This document shows, in pieces, positions 6,133 through 13,070 of a stretch of 13,070 nucleotides of DNA. The notes under the pieces were generated by a model that was given only the letters and a program-made list of their open reading frames with translations, made no database searches and was not told the origin of the DNA. This stretch comes from Atribacterota bacterium. GTDB taxonomy: Bacteria; Atribacterota; Phoenicimicrobiia; Phoenicimicrobiales; Phoenicimicrobiaceae. The stretch spans positions 1 to 13,070 of the forward strand of contig DAOUTX010000012.1 of the NCBI GenBank assembly GCA_030668465.1, read 5' to 3'. Each line of letters opens with the position of its first letter. Position 1 is the first letter of the stretch. A program made the position numbers and the translations under genes.

Positions 6133-8133
6133 ATGACTGATAGATTTAATTTGGTATCCGATTATCCCCCTCAGGGCGACCAGCCCCATGCTATAAAAAA
6201 ATTGACAGAAAGTTTACGCAAAGGTCACAAATATCAAACTTTACTGGGAGTAACTGGCTCAGGGAAGACTTTTACTATGGCAAATGTAATTCAAAAAGTT
6301 CAATTACCCACTCTGGTTATTTCGCACAACAAAACTTTAGCTGCTCAATTGTGCAGCGAGTTTAGAAGATTTTTTCCTAATAACGCTGTGGAGTATTTTG
6401 TAAGCTATTATGATTATTATCAACCTGAAGCTTATCTCCCGAGAACAGATACTTATATAGAGAAAGATTCTTCCATAAACGAAGAGATTGACCGATTGAG
6501 ACTTTCTGCTACCAGTTCCCTTTTGGAAAGAAGAGATGTGATTATTGTTGCCAGCGTATCTTGTATATACGGGTTAGGTTCACCCAAAGATTATCAAGAA
6601 TTGGTATTAAAAATTAGTAAGAACGAAATTTACAAAAGAGATAATATTTTAGAAAGGCTTATAAACATACATTATGAGAGAAATGATATTGATTTTCACC
6701 GCGGATGTTTTAGAGTTAGAGGAGATGTGATTGAAATATTTCCCTCCTATTTGGAATATGCCTTTCGTGTAGAGTTATGGGGTGATGAAATTGAAGCAAT
6801 TTCCGAGATAGACCCCCTAACCGGAAAAGTTATAAAGAGAAGAGATAAATTAATAGTTTATCCCGCAAAACACTTTGTTACTACTAAAGATAAATTAGAA
6901 AGAGCAACTTTATCTATTGAAGAAGAATTAAGACAAAGATTAGAATATTTTAAAAAAAAGGGAAAGCTCTTAGAAGCTCAAAGATTAGAACAAAGAACTA
7001 AATATGATTTGGAGATGTTAAAAGAAGTAGGATACTGTAGCGGAATTGAAAATTATTCTCGTCATATTAGCGGAAGAAAATCAGGAGAACCGCCGGCAAC
7101 TCTATTAAATTATTTTCCCTCTGATTTTATGATGTTTATTGACGAATCTCACGTTACTATTCCTCAATTAAGAGGTATGTTTGCGGGCGATAAGTCTCGA
7201 AAGAATAGTTTGGTAGAATATGGTTTTCGTCTACCTTCTGCCTATGATAATAGACCACTATATTTTAGCGAAATAGAAAATTACATGGAAAAAGTTATCT
7301 TCGTTTCAGCAACCCCAGCCAAATATGAATTAGAAAAAAGTAAACAAACGGTTGAACAGATTATTAGACCCACCGGATTGGTTGATCCGGAGATAATTTT
7401 AAAACCAGCTAAAAATCAGATTGATAGCTTAATAGCAGAAATAAAAAAAAGGACGGAAAAAAAAGAGAGAGTATTGGTGACTACTTTAACTAAGAGAATG
7501 GCTGAAGATGTAGCTGAGTATTTGGATGAAATTAATATAAAAGCAAAATATCTTCACTCAGAGATTAGAACTTTGCAAAGGATTAACATTTTAAAGGATT
7601 TGAGATTAGGTAAATTTAACGTGTTAGTAGGAGTTAACCTTTTAAGAGAAGGATTGGATCTCCCAGAAGTATCTTTAGTAGCTATTTTAGATGCAGATAA
7701 GGAAGGTTTTTTAAGGTCAGAAACCGCTTTAATTCAAACTATGGGGAGAGCAGCAAGAAACATAAACGGTACAGTTATTTTATATTGCGAAAATATTACT
7801 GGGTCGATAAGAAGAGCAGTGAAAGAAACTAACCGAAGAAGGAAAATACAATCAGAATATAATCGTAAATATCAGATAATTCCCAAAACCATAACTAAGC
7901 CGGTAGAAGAATTTGCTATTATTAATAACATAAATAATTTTGAAGATTTTTCTACTGTTAATGAAGAACATGGAAAATACTTAAGTCAGAGCAATTTATG
8001 GTTATTGATAAAATCCTTAGAGAAAGAGATGAAGCAAGCAGCAAAAAATTTGGATTTTGAAAGAGCAGCCTTATTGAGAGATGAAATAAGAAGATTGAAA
8101 AAAGAGAAAACTTTATTCGGGGAAATAAAATAG
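6133..8133 (+). CDS. uvrB: Excinuclease ABC subunit B (UvrB)
   Basis: The damage-verifying helicase-like subunit of nucleotide excision repair: it is loaded by UvrA, clamps the strand at the lesion and recruits UvrC. At 666 aa it is of normal length. Walker A is GVTGSGKT (39-46). The beta-hairpin region YYDYYQPEAYLP (92-103) with following acidic and basic residues is typical. DESH (337-340) is the Walker B box, SATP (392-395) is motif III, and QTMGRAARN (535-543) is motif VI with its arginines. The C-terminal UVR coiled coil (about 623-658, KNLDFERAALLRDEI) matches the UvrC-binding domain. AAGGTG (6121-6126) sets the ATG at 6133; an ATG at 6129 in another frame stops after three codons. It leads a uvrB-uvrA-uvrC cluster. 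Confidence 0.98.
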   Translation: MTDRFNLVSDYPPQGDQPHAIKKLTESLRKGHKYQTLLGVTGSGKTFTMANVIQKVQLPTLVISHNKTLAAQLCSEFRRFFPNNAVEYFVSYYDYYQPEAYLPRTDTYIEKDSSINEEIDRLRLSATSSLLERRDVIIVASVSCIYGLGSPKDYQELVLKISKNEIYKRDNILERLINIHYERNDIDFHRGCFRVRGDVIEIFPSYLEYAFRVELWGDEIEAISEIDPLTGKVIKRRDKLIVYPAKHFVTTKDKLERATLSIEEELRQRLEYFKKKGKLLEAQRLEQRTKYDLEMLKEVGYCSGIENYSRHISGRKSGEPPATLLNYFPSDFMMFIDESHVTIPQLRGMFAGDKSRKNSLVEYGFRLPSAYDNRPLYFSEIENYMEKVIFVSATPAKYELEKSKQTVEQIIRPTGLVDPEIILKPAKNQIDSLIAEIKKRTEKKERVLVTTLTKRMAEDVAEYLDEINIKAKYLHSEIRTLQRINILKDLRLGKFNVLVGVNLLREGLDLPEVSLVAILDADKEGFLRSETALIQTMGRAARNINGTVILYCENITGSIRRAVKETNRRRKIQSEYNRKYQIIPKTITKPVEEFAIINNINNFEDFSTVNEEHGKYLSQSNLWLLIKSLEKEMKQAAKNLDFERAALLRDEIRRLKKEKTLFGEIK

Positions 8134-8146
8134 AAAAACAGTATAT

Positions 8147-8280
8147 AGTTATTTAGTTAGATTGTTACCTGGTTAATTAGTTAGAAGAAGAGTTGCTTTA
8201 TTATTAGAATATTAGCGGATTGATTAATTTCTCGACTAACTAGTAAACTAAGTAACCAACTAACCAGGTAACCAATAAAG
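8147..8280. repeat. Bipartite period-8 arrays in the uvrB-uvrA gap
   Basis: Left arm 8147-8186 has five 8-bp units with a GTTA core (AGTTATTT, AGTTAGAT type). Right arm 8233-8280 has six units with a TAAC core (CAACTAAC, CAGGTAAC type), the last ending in AAAG of the uvrA ribosome binding site. GTTACCTGGTTA (8164-8175) is a perfect 12-bp reverse complement of 8261-8272, and pairing continues imperfectly outward. About 45 bp of non-repeat sequence separates the arms. In RNA this would be a long stem-loop just ahead of uvrA. Confidence 0.78.
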
Positions 8281-8292
8281 GAGAGATATTAA

Positions 8293-11115
8293 GTGGTTCA
8301 GACTAAGATAATAATTAAAGGGGCTCGAGAACATAACTTAAAGAATATTAATTTGGAGATACCCAGAAACAAATTAATTGTAATTACTGGATTGAGCGGT
8401 TCTGGTAAATCTTCTTTAGCTTTTGATACGATTTATGCAGAAGGTCAGAGAAGATATATTGAATCTTTGTCTTCTTATGCTCGTCAATTTATGGAAAGAA
8501 TGAAAAAACCTGATGTGGATTACATTGAAGGATTATCACCAGCGATTTCAATTGATCAGAGAAGAGCAAGTAAGAATCCTCGCTCTACAGTAGGTACCGT
8601 AACGGAAATTTATGATTATTTACGGTTACTTTTTGCCCGGACTGGAATACCTCATTGCCCGCAGTGTGGTAGACGGGTTAGCAAGCAGACGGTCGAGCAA
8701 ATGGTTGATCAAATTTTAAATTTATCCCAGGGAACAAAAATACAAGTTTTAGCCCCGATAATTCGCTTTAAAAAAGGTGAGCACAAACAAATATTAGAAG
8801 ATATTCAAAAAAAAGGATTTGTTAGAGTAAGAGTTGATGGAAACACTTTCGAAGTAGAAGAAGATATAAAAATCGATAGGTATAAAAATCATAATATAGA
8901 AGTTGTGGTAGACAGATTGCTAGTAACACCTGAAATAAAGACTCGTTTGGCTGGTTCTATCGAAACTGCTTTAAGTTTAAGTGAAGGAATAGTAGTAATT
9001 GATATAGAGGGTGGTAAAGAAAAGATATTTAGCGAACAGTTTTCTTGTCCCAGCTGTGGAATTAATTTACCAGAAATTGCTCCTCGAATCTTTTCATTTA
9101 ACAATCCTTATGGAGCCTGTCCTGCTTGTAGTGGTTTGGGTTTTAAAATGGAATTTGATCCTGGATTAATTGTGTCGGATAAGAATAAATCTATACTGCA
9201 GGGCGCCTTAGTTCCCTGGGGAGAAGTTAAAGGAAAATATTTATATCACATATTAAAGGGTTTAGCTGATTTTTATGGTTTCAGTCTTAATACCCCTTTT
9301 GTTGAATTAAAATCTAAATTTCAGGAAATTATATTATACGGCTCGGGAGAAATAAAGATACCTTTTAAATATCAAAATGATGAACAATCTACCTATTGGA
9401 GTCATGAAAATTCTTTTGAGGGAGTCATTAATAATTTAAAAAGAAGATATCGAGAAACTAAATCAGAATATATTCGCACAGAGATACAAAAGTTTATGAA
9501 TATTGGACCCTGTCCCTCTTGCGATGGCAAAAGACTTCGCCCAGAAAGTTTAAATGTTACTATTGATGGTTTTTCTATAGCGGATATTGCCGAGAAATCC
9601 ATCAAATGGAATTATAATTTTTTTGAAAAATTAACCTTAACCGAAAGGAAAATGGTAATTGCTAGGCAGATATTAAAAGAAATAAAAAATAGATTAAACT
9701 TTTTAGCTAATGTAGGTTTGGATTATCTAACCTTATCTCGTTCGTCTTCTACTTTAGCAGGAGGAGAAAATCAGAGAATTAGGTTGGCTACCCAGATTGG
9801 CTCGAGTTTAACCGGAGTACTTTACATTTTAGATGAACCGAGTATTGGCTTACATCAAAAAGATAATTCTAAACTTTTGCAGACTCTTATAAAGTTGAGA
9901 GATTTAGGAAATACAGTGATAGTGATTGAACATGATGAAGCTACAATGAGAATTGCAGATTACATTGTGGATCTTGGACCTGGTGCAGGGATACACGGTG
10001 GATATTTAGTGGAGAGAGGGAGTATTAAAGATATTATAAAAAATAAGAAGTCCATTACCGGAAAATATCTAAACCACCACAGTAAAATTGATATTCCCCA
10101 CCAAAGGAGAAAAGGAAATGGGAAATATTTAGAGATTTTCGGAGCTCACCAGTTCAATTTAAAAAGTATCGATGTCTCTATACCTTTAGGTACGTTTACT
10201 TGTATTACCGGAGTATCCGGATCCGGGAAAAGCACTTTAGTCGAGGAAACCTTGTATAAAGCCCTAATCAGAAAAATTTATAAGAGCAGAGTTCATCCTG
10301 GTGATTATGATAAGATTGAAGGAGTGGAAAATATTGATAAAGTGATAATTATAAATCAATCACCAATAGGTAGAACTTCTCGCTCCAATCCTGCCACTTA
10401 CACTGGAGCCCTCACTCCGATTAGAGAAATATTTTCCAGGACAAAAGAGGCTAAAATTAGAGGTTATAAGTCGGGTAGATTTAGCTTTAATGTAAAAGGT
10501 GGAAGATGTGAGGCCTGTCAGGGTGGAGGGATAGTAAAAATCGAGATGTATTTTTTACCTGATGTATTTATACCCTGTGAAATTTGTAAAGGCAAAAGGT
10601 TCAATCGCGAAACTTTGGATATAAAATATAAGAATAAAAATATAGCTCAGGTATTAGATATGACTGTTGAAGAGGCACTAGAGTTTTTTATAGCAATCCC
10701 TACGATTAGAAGAAAATTACAAACTTTATACGATGTAGGATTAGGTTATATAAAATTAGGACAATCCGCTACTACTCTATCTGGCGGTGAAGCACAAAGA
10801 GTGAAATTGGCTAAAGAATTAAGTATTAAAAGTACAGGAAGAACCATATATCTTTTAGATGAGCCTACCACCGGCCTGCATTTTGATGATGTAAAAAAAT
10901 TACTCGATGTTTTAGATAGGTTAGTAGAAACCGGGAATACGGTTATGGTAATTGAACATAACTTGGAAGTAATTAAATCAGCAGACCATATTATTGATCT
11001 CGGTCCGGAAGGTGGGGAAGAAGGAGGAAGAATTGTAGCCAAGGGAACTCCTGAAGAAATAGCCCTTAACAAGAATTCATTTACTGGAGAATTTTTAAAG
11101 AAAGTATTAAATTAG
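8293..11115 (+). CDS. uvrA: Excinuclease ABC subunit A (UvrA)
   Basis: The damage-sensing ATPase of nucleotide excision repair; it acts as a dimer and loads UvrB. At 940 aa it equals the usual length. It has two ABC modules. The first has Walker A GLSGSGKSS (33-41), signature LAGGENQR (488-495) and Walker B LDEPSIGL (513-520). The second has Walker A GVSGSGKST (640-648), signature LSGGEAQR (829-836) and Walker B LDEPTTGL (855-862). Zinc cysteines are C252/C255 with C276/C279 and C739/C742 with C762/C765; extra CPxC pairs at 122-125 and 407-410 fit the family. The signature of the first module has Ala where Ser is usual. The start is GTG, 9 bp after GGAG. Its stop codon sits in the next octamer array. 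Likely transcribed with uvrB and uvrC. Confidence 0.98.
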   Translation: MVQTKIIIKGAREHNLKNINLEIPRNKLIVITGLSGSGKSSLAFDTIYAEGQRRYIESLSSYARQFMERMKKPDVDYIEGLSPAISIDQRRASKNPRSTVGTVTEIYDYLRLLFARTGIPHCPQCGRRVSKQTVEQMVDQILNLSQGTKIQVLAPIIRFKKGEHKQILEDIQKKGFVRVRVDGNTFEVEEDIKIDRYKNHNIEVVVDRLLVTPEIKTRLAGSIETALSLSEGIVVIDIEGGKEKIFSEQFSCPSCGINLPEIAPRIFSFNNPYGACPACSGLGFKMEFDPGLIVSDKNKSILQGALVPWGEVKGKYLYHILKGLADFYGFSLNTPFVELKSKFQEIILYGSGEIKIPFKYQNDEQSTYWSHENSFEGVINNLKRRYRETKSEYIRTEIQKFMNIGPCPSCDGKRLRPESLNVTIDGFSIADIAEKSIKWNYNFFEKLTLTERKMVIARQILKEIKNRLNFLANVGLDYLTLSRSSSTLAGGENQRIRLATQIGSSLTGVLYILDEPSIGLHQKDNSKLLQTLIKLRDLGNTVIVIEHDEATMRIADYIVDLGPGAGIHGGYLVERGSIKDIIKNKKSITGKYLNHHSKIDIPHQRRKGNGKYLEIFGAHQFNLKSIDVSIPLGTFTCITGVSGSGKSTLVEETLYKALIRKIYKSRVHPGDYDKIEGVENIDKVIIINQSPIGRTSRSNPATYTGALTPIREIFSRTKEAKIRGYKSGRFSFNVKGGRCEACQGGGIVKIEMYFLPDVFIPCEICKGKRFNRETLDIKYKNKNIAQVLDMTVEEALEFFIAIPTIRRKLQTLYDVGLGYIKLGQSATTLSGGEAQRVKLAKELSIKSTGRTIYLLDEPTTGLHFDDVKKLLDVLDRLVETGNTVMVIEHNLEVIKSADHIIDLGPEGGEEGGRIVAKGTPEEIALNKNSFTGEFLKKVLN

Positions 11116-11256
11116 TTACTTGGTTAGCCAGTTACCCGGTTGGCTAGTTAAATAATATATTACTTATTGAATTAACTAATTAACCAACTAACTAATCTAA
11201 TTAATTAATTAATCGGCAAATTGGTCAATTGGTCAATTGGCAAATCGGAGAATTGG
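11108..11256. repeat. Long period-8 array between uvrA and uvrC
   Basis: Left arm 11108-11155 has six 8-bp units, the first holding the uvrA stop codon, then TTACTTGG and TTAGCCAG types. Right arm 11169-11256 has eleven units in one unbroken register. They begin as TAAC-core units (TAATTAAC, CAACTAAC), pass through TTAATTAA, and change to AATTGG-core units (TCAATTGG is repeated exactly twice). The array ends 6 bp before the uvrC ATG. The two arms are partly complementary. The gradual change of unit type shows both drift and local duplication. Confidence 0.8.
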
Positions 11257-11262
11257 TTAACT

Positions 11263-12762
11263 ATGGATATCAAATCAAAGATAAATAAATTACCCGAAAC
11301 AAGTGGAGTTTATTTTTTTAAAGATAAAAGAGGAAAAGTAATATATGTAGGGAAGGCTAATTCCTTGAAAAATAGAGTTTCTTCTTATTTTAGTAATTCT
11401 TCCCAACAGTCTCCAAAGATAAATAAGATGATAAAAGAGATCGAGAATGTTGAATATATACCCACTTCTTCTGAAATAGAAGCACTTATCTTAGAAAGTA
11501 AAATGATTAAAAGCAACAGTCCTTACTATAATACTCAAGCGAAAGATGATAAGAGTTATCCCTATATTAAAATTACTTTAGAAAGAGACTTTCCCCAAAT
11601 ATTATTTTACAGAAAAATAAATCGAAAGATAAAAGAAGGTAAAACTTTATATTTCGGCCCTTTTGTGGATACAAATGCTACCCGGGTTGTTATAAAATTG
11701 CTAAGACAAGTTTTTAAAATTAGGGGATGCATAAAAAAAGATTTAAAGACAACGAAAATTTGCTTAGATTACCAGATTGGTTTATGTTCAGCGCCTTGTG
11801 CGAATATAATTGGTAAAACAGAGTATCGAAAAAGAATAAGAGAAATTTGCCTTTTTTTGGCAGGAAAACAAAAAAGATTATTAAATGGTCTTTATCGAGA
11901 AATGAAAGGAGCTTCCAATAATCTAAATTACGAAAAAGCTGCCAAGGTAAGAGATAAAATAAAATCAATTGAAGCAATTTTAAAAGGTCAGGAAATAAAC
12001 CTATTTAGAAAAAATAATGAAAATGATTATTTATTGAAAAAAATAGAAGAAGTAGAAGAAGATGAAATTAAAAAAGGTTGGGAAGCAGTTATTGATTTAA
12101 AAGAAAAATTGAGCTTGAAAAAGTCACCAGAAAGAATTGAAGCATTCGATATCTCAAATATCCAGGGAAAATTATCCGTTGGTTCTTTGGTTGTTTTCGA
12201 GAAAGGACGACCAATGAAGAAAGATTACCGAAGATTTAGAGTGAAAAAAGTTAAAGGAATTGACGATTACGCCATGTTGCAAGAAGTAACAGAGAGGAGA
12301 TATAAAAGATTATTATCTGAAGGCAAAAGATTGCCCGACTTGGTTCTTGTTGATGGTGGAAGGGGTCAGCTTAACGAAGTTAAAAAAATATTAAACAATT
12401 TAAATCTCGAATTACCAATAATAAGTATTGCCAAAAAAGAAGAGGAAATATTTATACCGGAGATTTATATACCAATAATATTACCTTCTAATTCAGAGGC
12501 ACTTTTTTTGCTGCAAAGAATAAGAGATGAGGCCCATAGATTTGCAGTAACTTATCATAGAAGGATTAGGAGTAAAGAAATACGTAATTCAAAGTTAGAT
12601 CTTATTCCGGGAATTGGTGCTAAACGAAAAAGATTGTTATTAGAACACTTTAAAAGCATAGAAGATATAAAGAATGCTTCCAGAGTTGATATAAACAAAA
12701 TACCAGGATTTGGAAATAAAATTGCAGATAAAATTAAAACAATTATGGAGGTAGAAAGATGA
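11263..12762 (+). CDS. uvrC: Excinuclease ABC subunit C (UvrC), compact form
   Basis: The dual nuclease of nucleotide excision repair: the N-terminal half cuts 3' and the C-terminal half 5' of the lesion. The GIY-YIG domain (1-95) shows GVYFF (15-19), YVGKA (28-32), R38 and E78. A cysteine-bearing segment follows (C156, C167, C175, C179), then the UVR motif (about 206-241) that binds UvrB. The RNase H-like nuclease has FDISNIQG with D296, DDY at 334-336, VDGGRGQLN with D364 and RDEAHRF with H425; two HhH motifs end the protein (445-495). It has 499 aa against about 600 for most UvrCs. From UVR end to the first catalytic Asp is about 55 residues, versus about 160 in E. coli, so an inter-domain segment is missing. 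ATG 11263 is chosen because the in-frame TTG 11221 would only add repeat-encoded residues. Confidence 0.95.
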   Translation: MDIKSKINKLPETSGVYFFKDKRGKVIYVGKANSLKNRVSSYFSNSSQQSPKINKMIKEIENVEYIPTSSEIEALILESKMIKSNSPYYNTQAKDDKSYPYIKITLERDFPQILFYRKINRKIKEGKTLYFGPFVDTNATRVVIKLLRQVFKIRGCIKKDLKTTKICLDYQIGLCSAPCANIIGKTEYRKRIREICLFLAGKQKRLLNGLYREMKGASNNLNYEKAAKVRDKIKSIEAILKGQEINLFRKNNENDYLLKKIEEVEEDEIKKGWEAVIDLKEKLSLKKSPERIEAFDISNIQGKLSVGSLVVFEKGRPMKKDYRRFRVKKVKGIDDYAMLQEVTERRYKRLLSEGKRLPDLVLVDGGRGQLNEVKKILNNLNLELPIISIAKKEEEIFIPEIYIPIILPSNSEALFLLQRIRDEAHRFAVTYHRRIRSKEIRNSKLDLIPGIGAKRKRLLLEHFKSIEDIKNASRVDINKIPGFGNKIADKIKTIMEVER

Positions 12763-13070
12763 TATTAAATTTTGAAGGAAAAAGCCCAGTGATTAGTGAA
12801 GAAGCCTTTGTTGCCGAAAATGCTACTGTGATTGGAGAAGTTATAATCGGAAAATGCTCCAGTATTTGGTATAATGTGGTATTAAGAGGAGACATAGCTC
12901 CAATTAGTATTGGAAATAATACCAGTGTTCAGGATGGCAGTATTATTCATTGTGTGGCAGGGATCTCCACCATAATAGGAAACAATGTTACCATAGGTCA
13001 TAATGTAATGCTTCACGCGTGCAAGATTGGAGATAATTCTTTGATAGGGATAGGGGCAATTGTGCTTGAT
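12759..13070 (+). CDS. Gamma-class carbonic anhydrase-like protein (3' end outside window)
   Basis: The first 104 codons are present and the frame is still open at the window edge. The sequence is a left-handed beta-helix of hexapeptide repeats (NATVIGEVIIGKCSSIW, then ISIGNNTSV, TIIGNNVTIG). The likely metal-binding histidines are H64, H81 and H86, with R43, D45 and Q58 at positions matching the active-site region of gamma carbonic anhydrases. The family (YrdA, PaaY and Cam relatives) includes true carbonic anhydrases and proteins of unproven activity, so CO2 hydration is inferred, not shown. The start ATG overlaps the uvrC stop (ATGA), and GGAGG lies 7 bp upstream inside uvrC, which implies translational coupling to uvrC. 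Confidence 0.9.
   Translation, partial: MILNFEGKSPVISEEAFVAENATVIGEVIIGKCSSIWYNVVLRGDIAPISIGNNTSVQDGSIIHCVAGISTIIGNNVTIGHNVMLHACKIGDNSLIGIGAIVLD

Noticed and set aside
6129..6140. Upstream ATG before uvrB
   Set aside because: It stops after three codons (ATG AAT GAC TGA), and the UvrB frame begins at 6133; a regulatory mini-ORF is possible but unsupported.
8134..8150. LexA-like site near CAGTATATAG after uvrB
   Set aside because: It lacks the CTGT-N8-ACAG or GAAC-N4-GTTC symmetry; the similarity is limited to AT-rich core sequence.
2982..11256. CRISPR array
   Set aside because: The repeated units are 7-8 bp, contiguous and degenerate, with no 25-40 bp repeats, no unique spacers and no cas genes.
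11221..11262. In-frame TTG start extending UvrC by 14 residues
   Set aside because: The added codons are period-8 repeat sequence, and the GIY-YIG domain starts normally right after ATG 11263.

Overview
The window is 13 kb of AT-rich, gene-dense bacterial DNA carrying housekeeping genes. Seven protein genes lie on the + strand and one tRNA on the - strand. The proteins are bacterial orthologues of DNA polymerase I, dephospho-CoA kinase, adenine deaminase, UvrB, UvrA, UvrC and a gamma-class carbonic anhydrase-like protein. Purine-rich Shine-Dalgarno sites, a consensus sigma70-type promoter and Lys/Ile/Asn-rich proteins fit a low-GC anaerobe. An uncultured candidate phylum such as Atribacterota is my guess from general appearance only, not a demonstrated assignment.

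Layout: 1-158 no gene, one short repeat array; 159-244 tRNA-Leu(CAA) on the - strand, read from a perfect TTGACA-17-TATAAT promoter and divergent from polA; 323-2989 polA; 3063-3674 coaE; 3675-4111 a repeat-filled gap; 4112-5824 ade; 5825-6132 a second repeat-filled gap; 6133-8133 uvrB; 8293-11115 uvrA; 11263-12762 uvrC; 12759-13070 a gamma-carbonic-anhydrase-like gene cut by the window end.

Function: uvrB, uvrA and uvrC together encode the whole UvrABC excinuclease, and polA can fill the gap left after incision. UvrD helicase and DNA ligase are not in the window. coaE (last step of CoA synthesis) and ade (adenine to hypoxanthine) are metabolic neighbours with no obvious link to repair.

The most interesting content is between the genes. 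Every gap longer than about 60 bp downstream of polA is built largely from degenerate short tandem repeats of strict period 8 (polA|coaE, uvrB|uvrA, uvrA|uvrC) or period 7 (coaE|ade, ade|uvrB, and beside the tRNA). The repeats run from at or near the upstream stop codon to the next gene's ribosome binding site. The left and right halves of each gap are partly complementary, so each gap could fold as a long imperfect hairpin. In the two period-7 gaps, a pair of inverted palindromes (one dRS3-like, one a GGGGCAC type) sits between the two arms. The polA|coaE gap is exactly nine 8-bp units and includes the polA stop codon. No CRISPR array, transposase gene, rRNA or clear rho-independent terminator was found.
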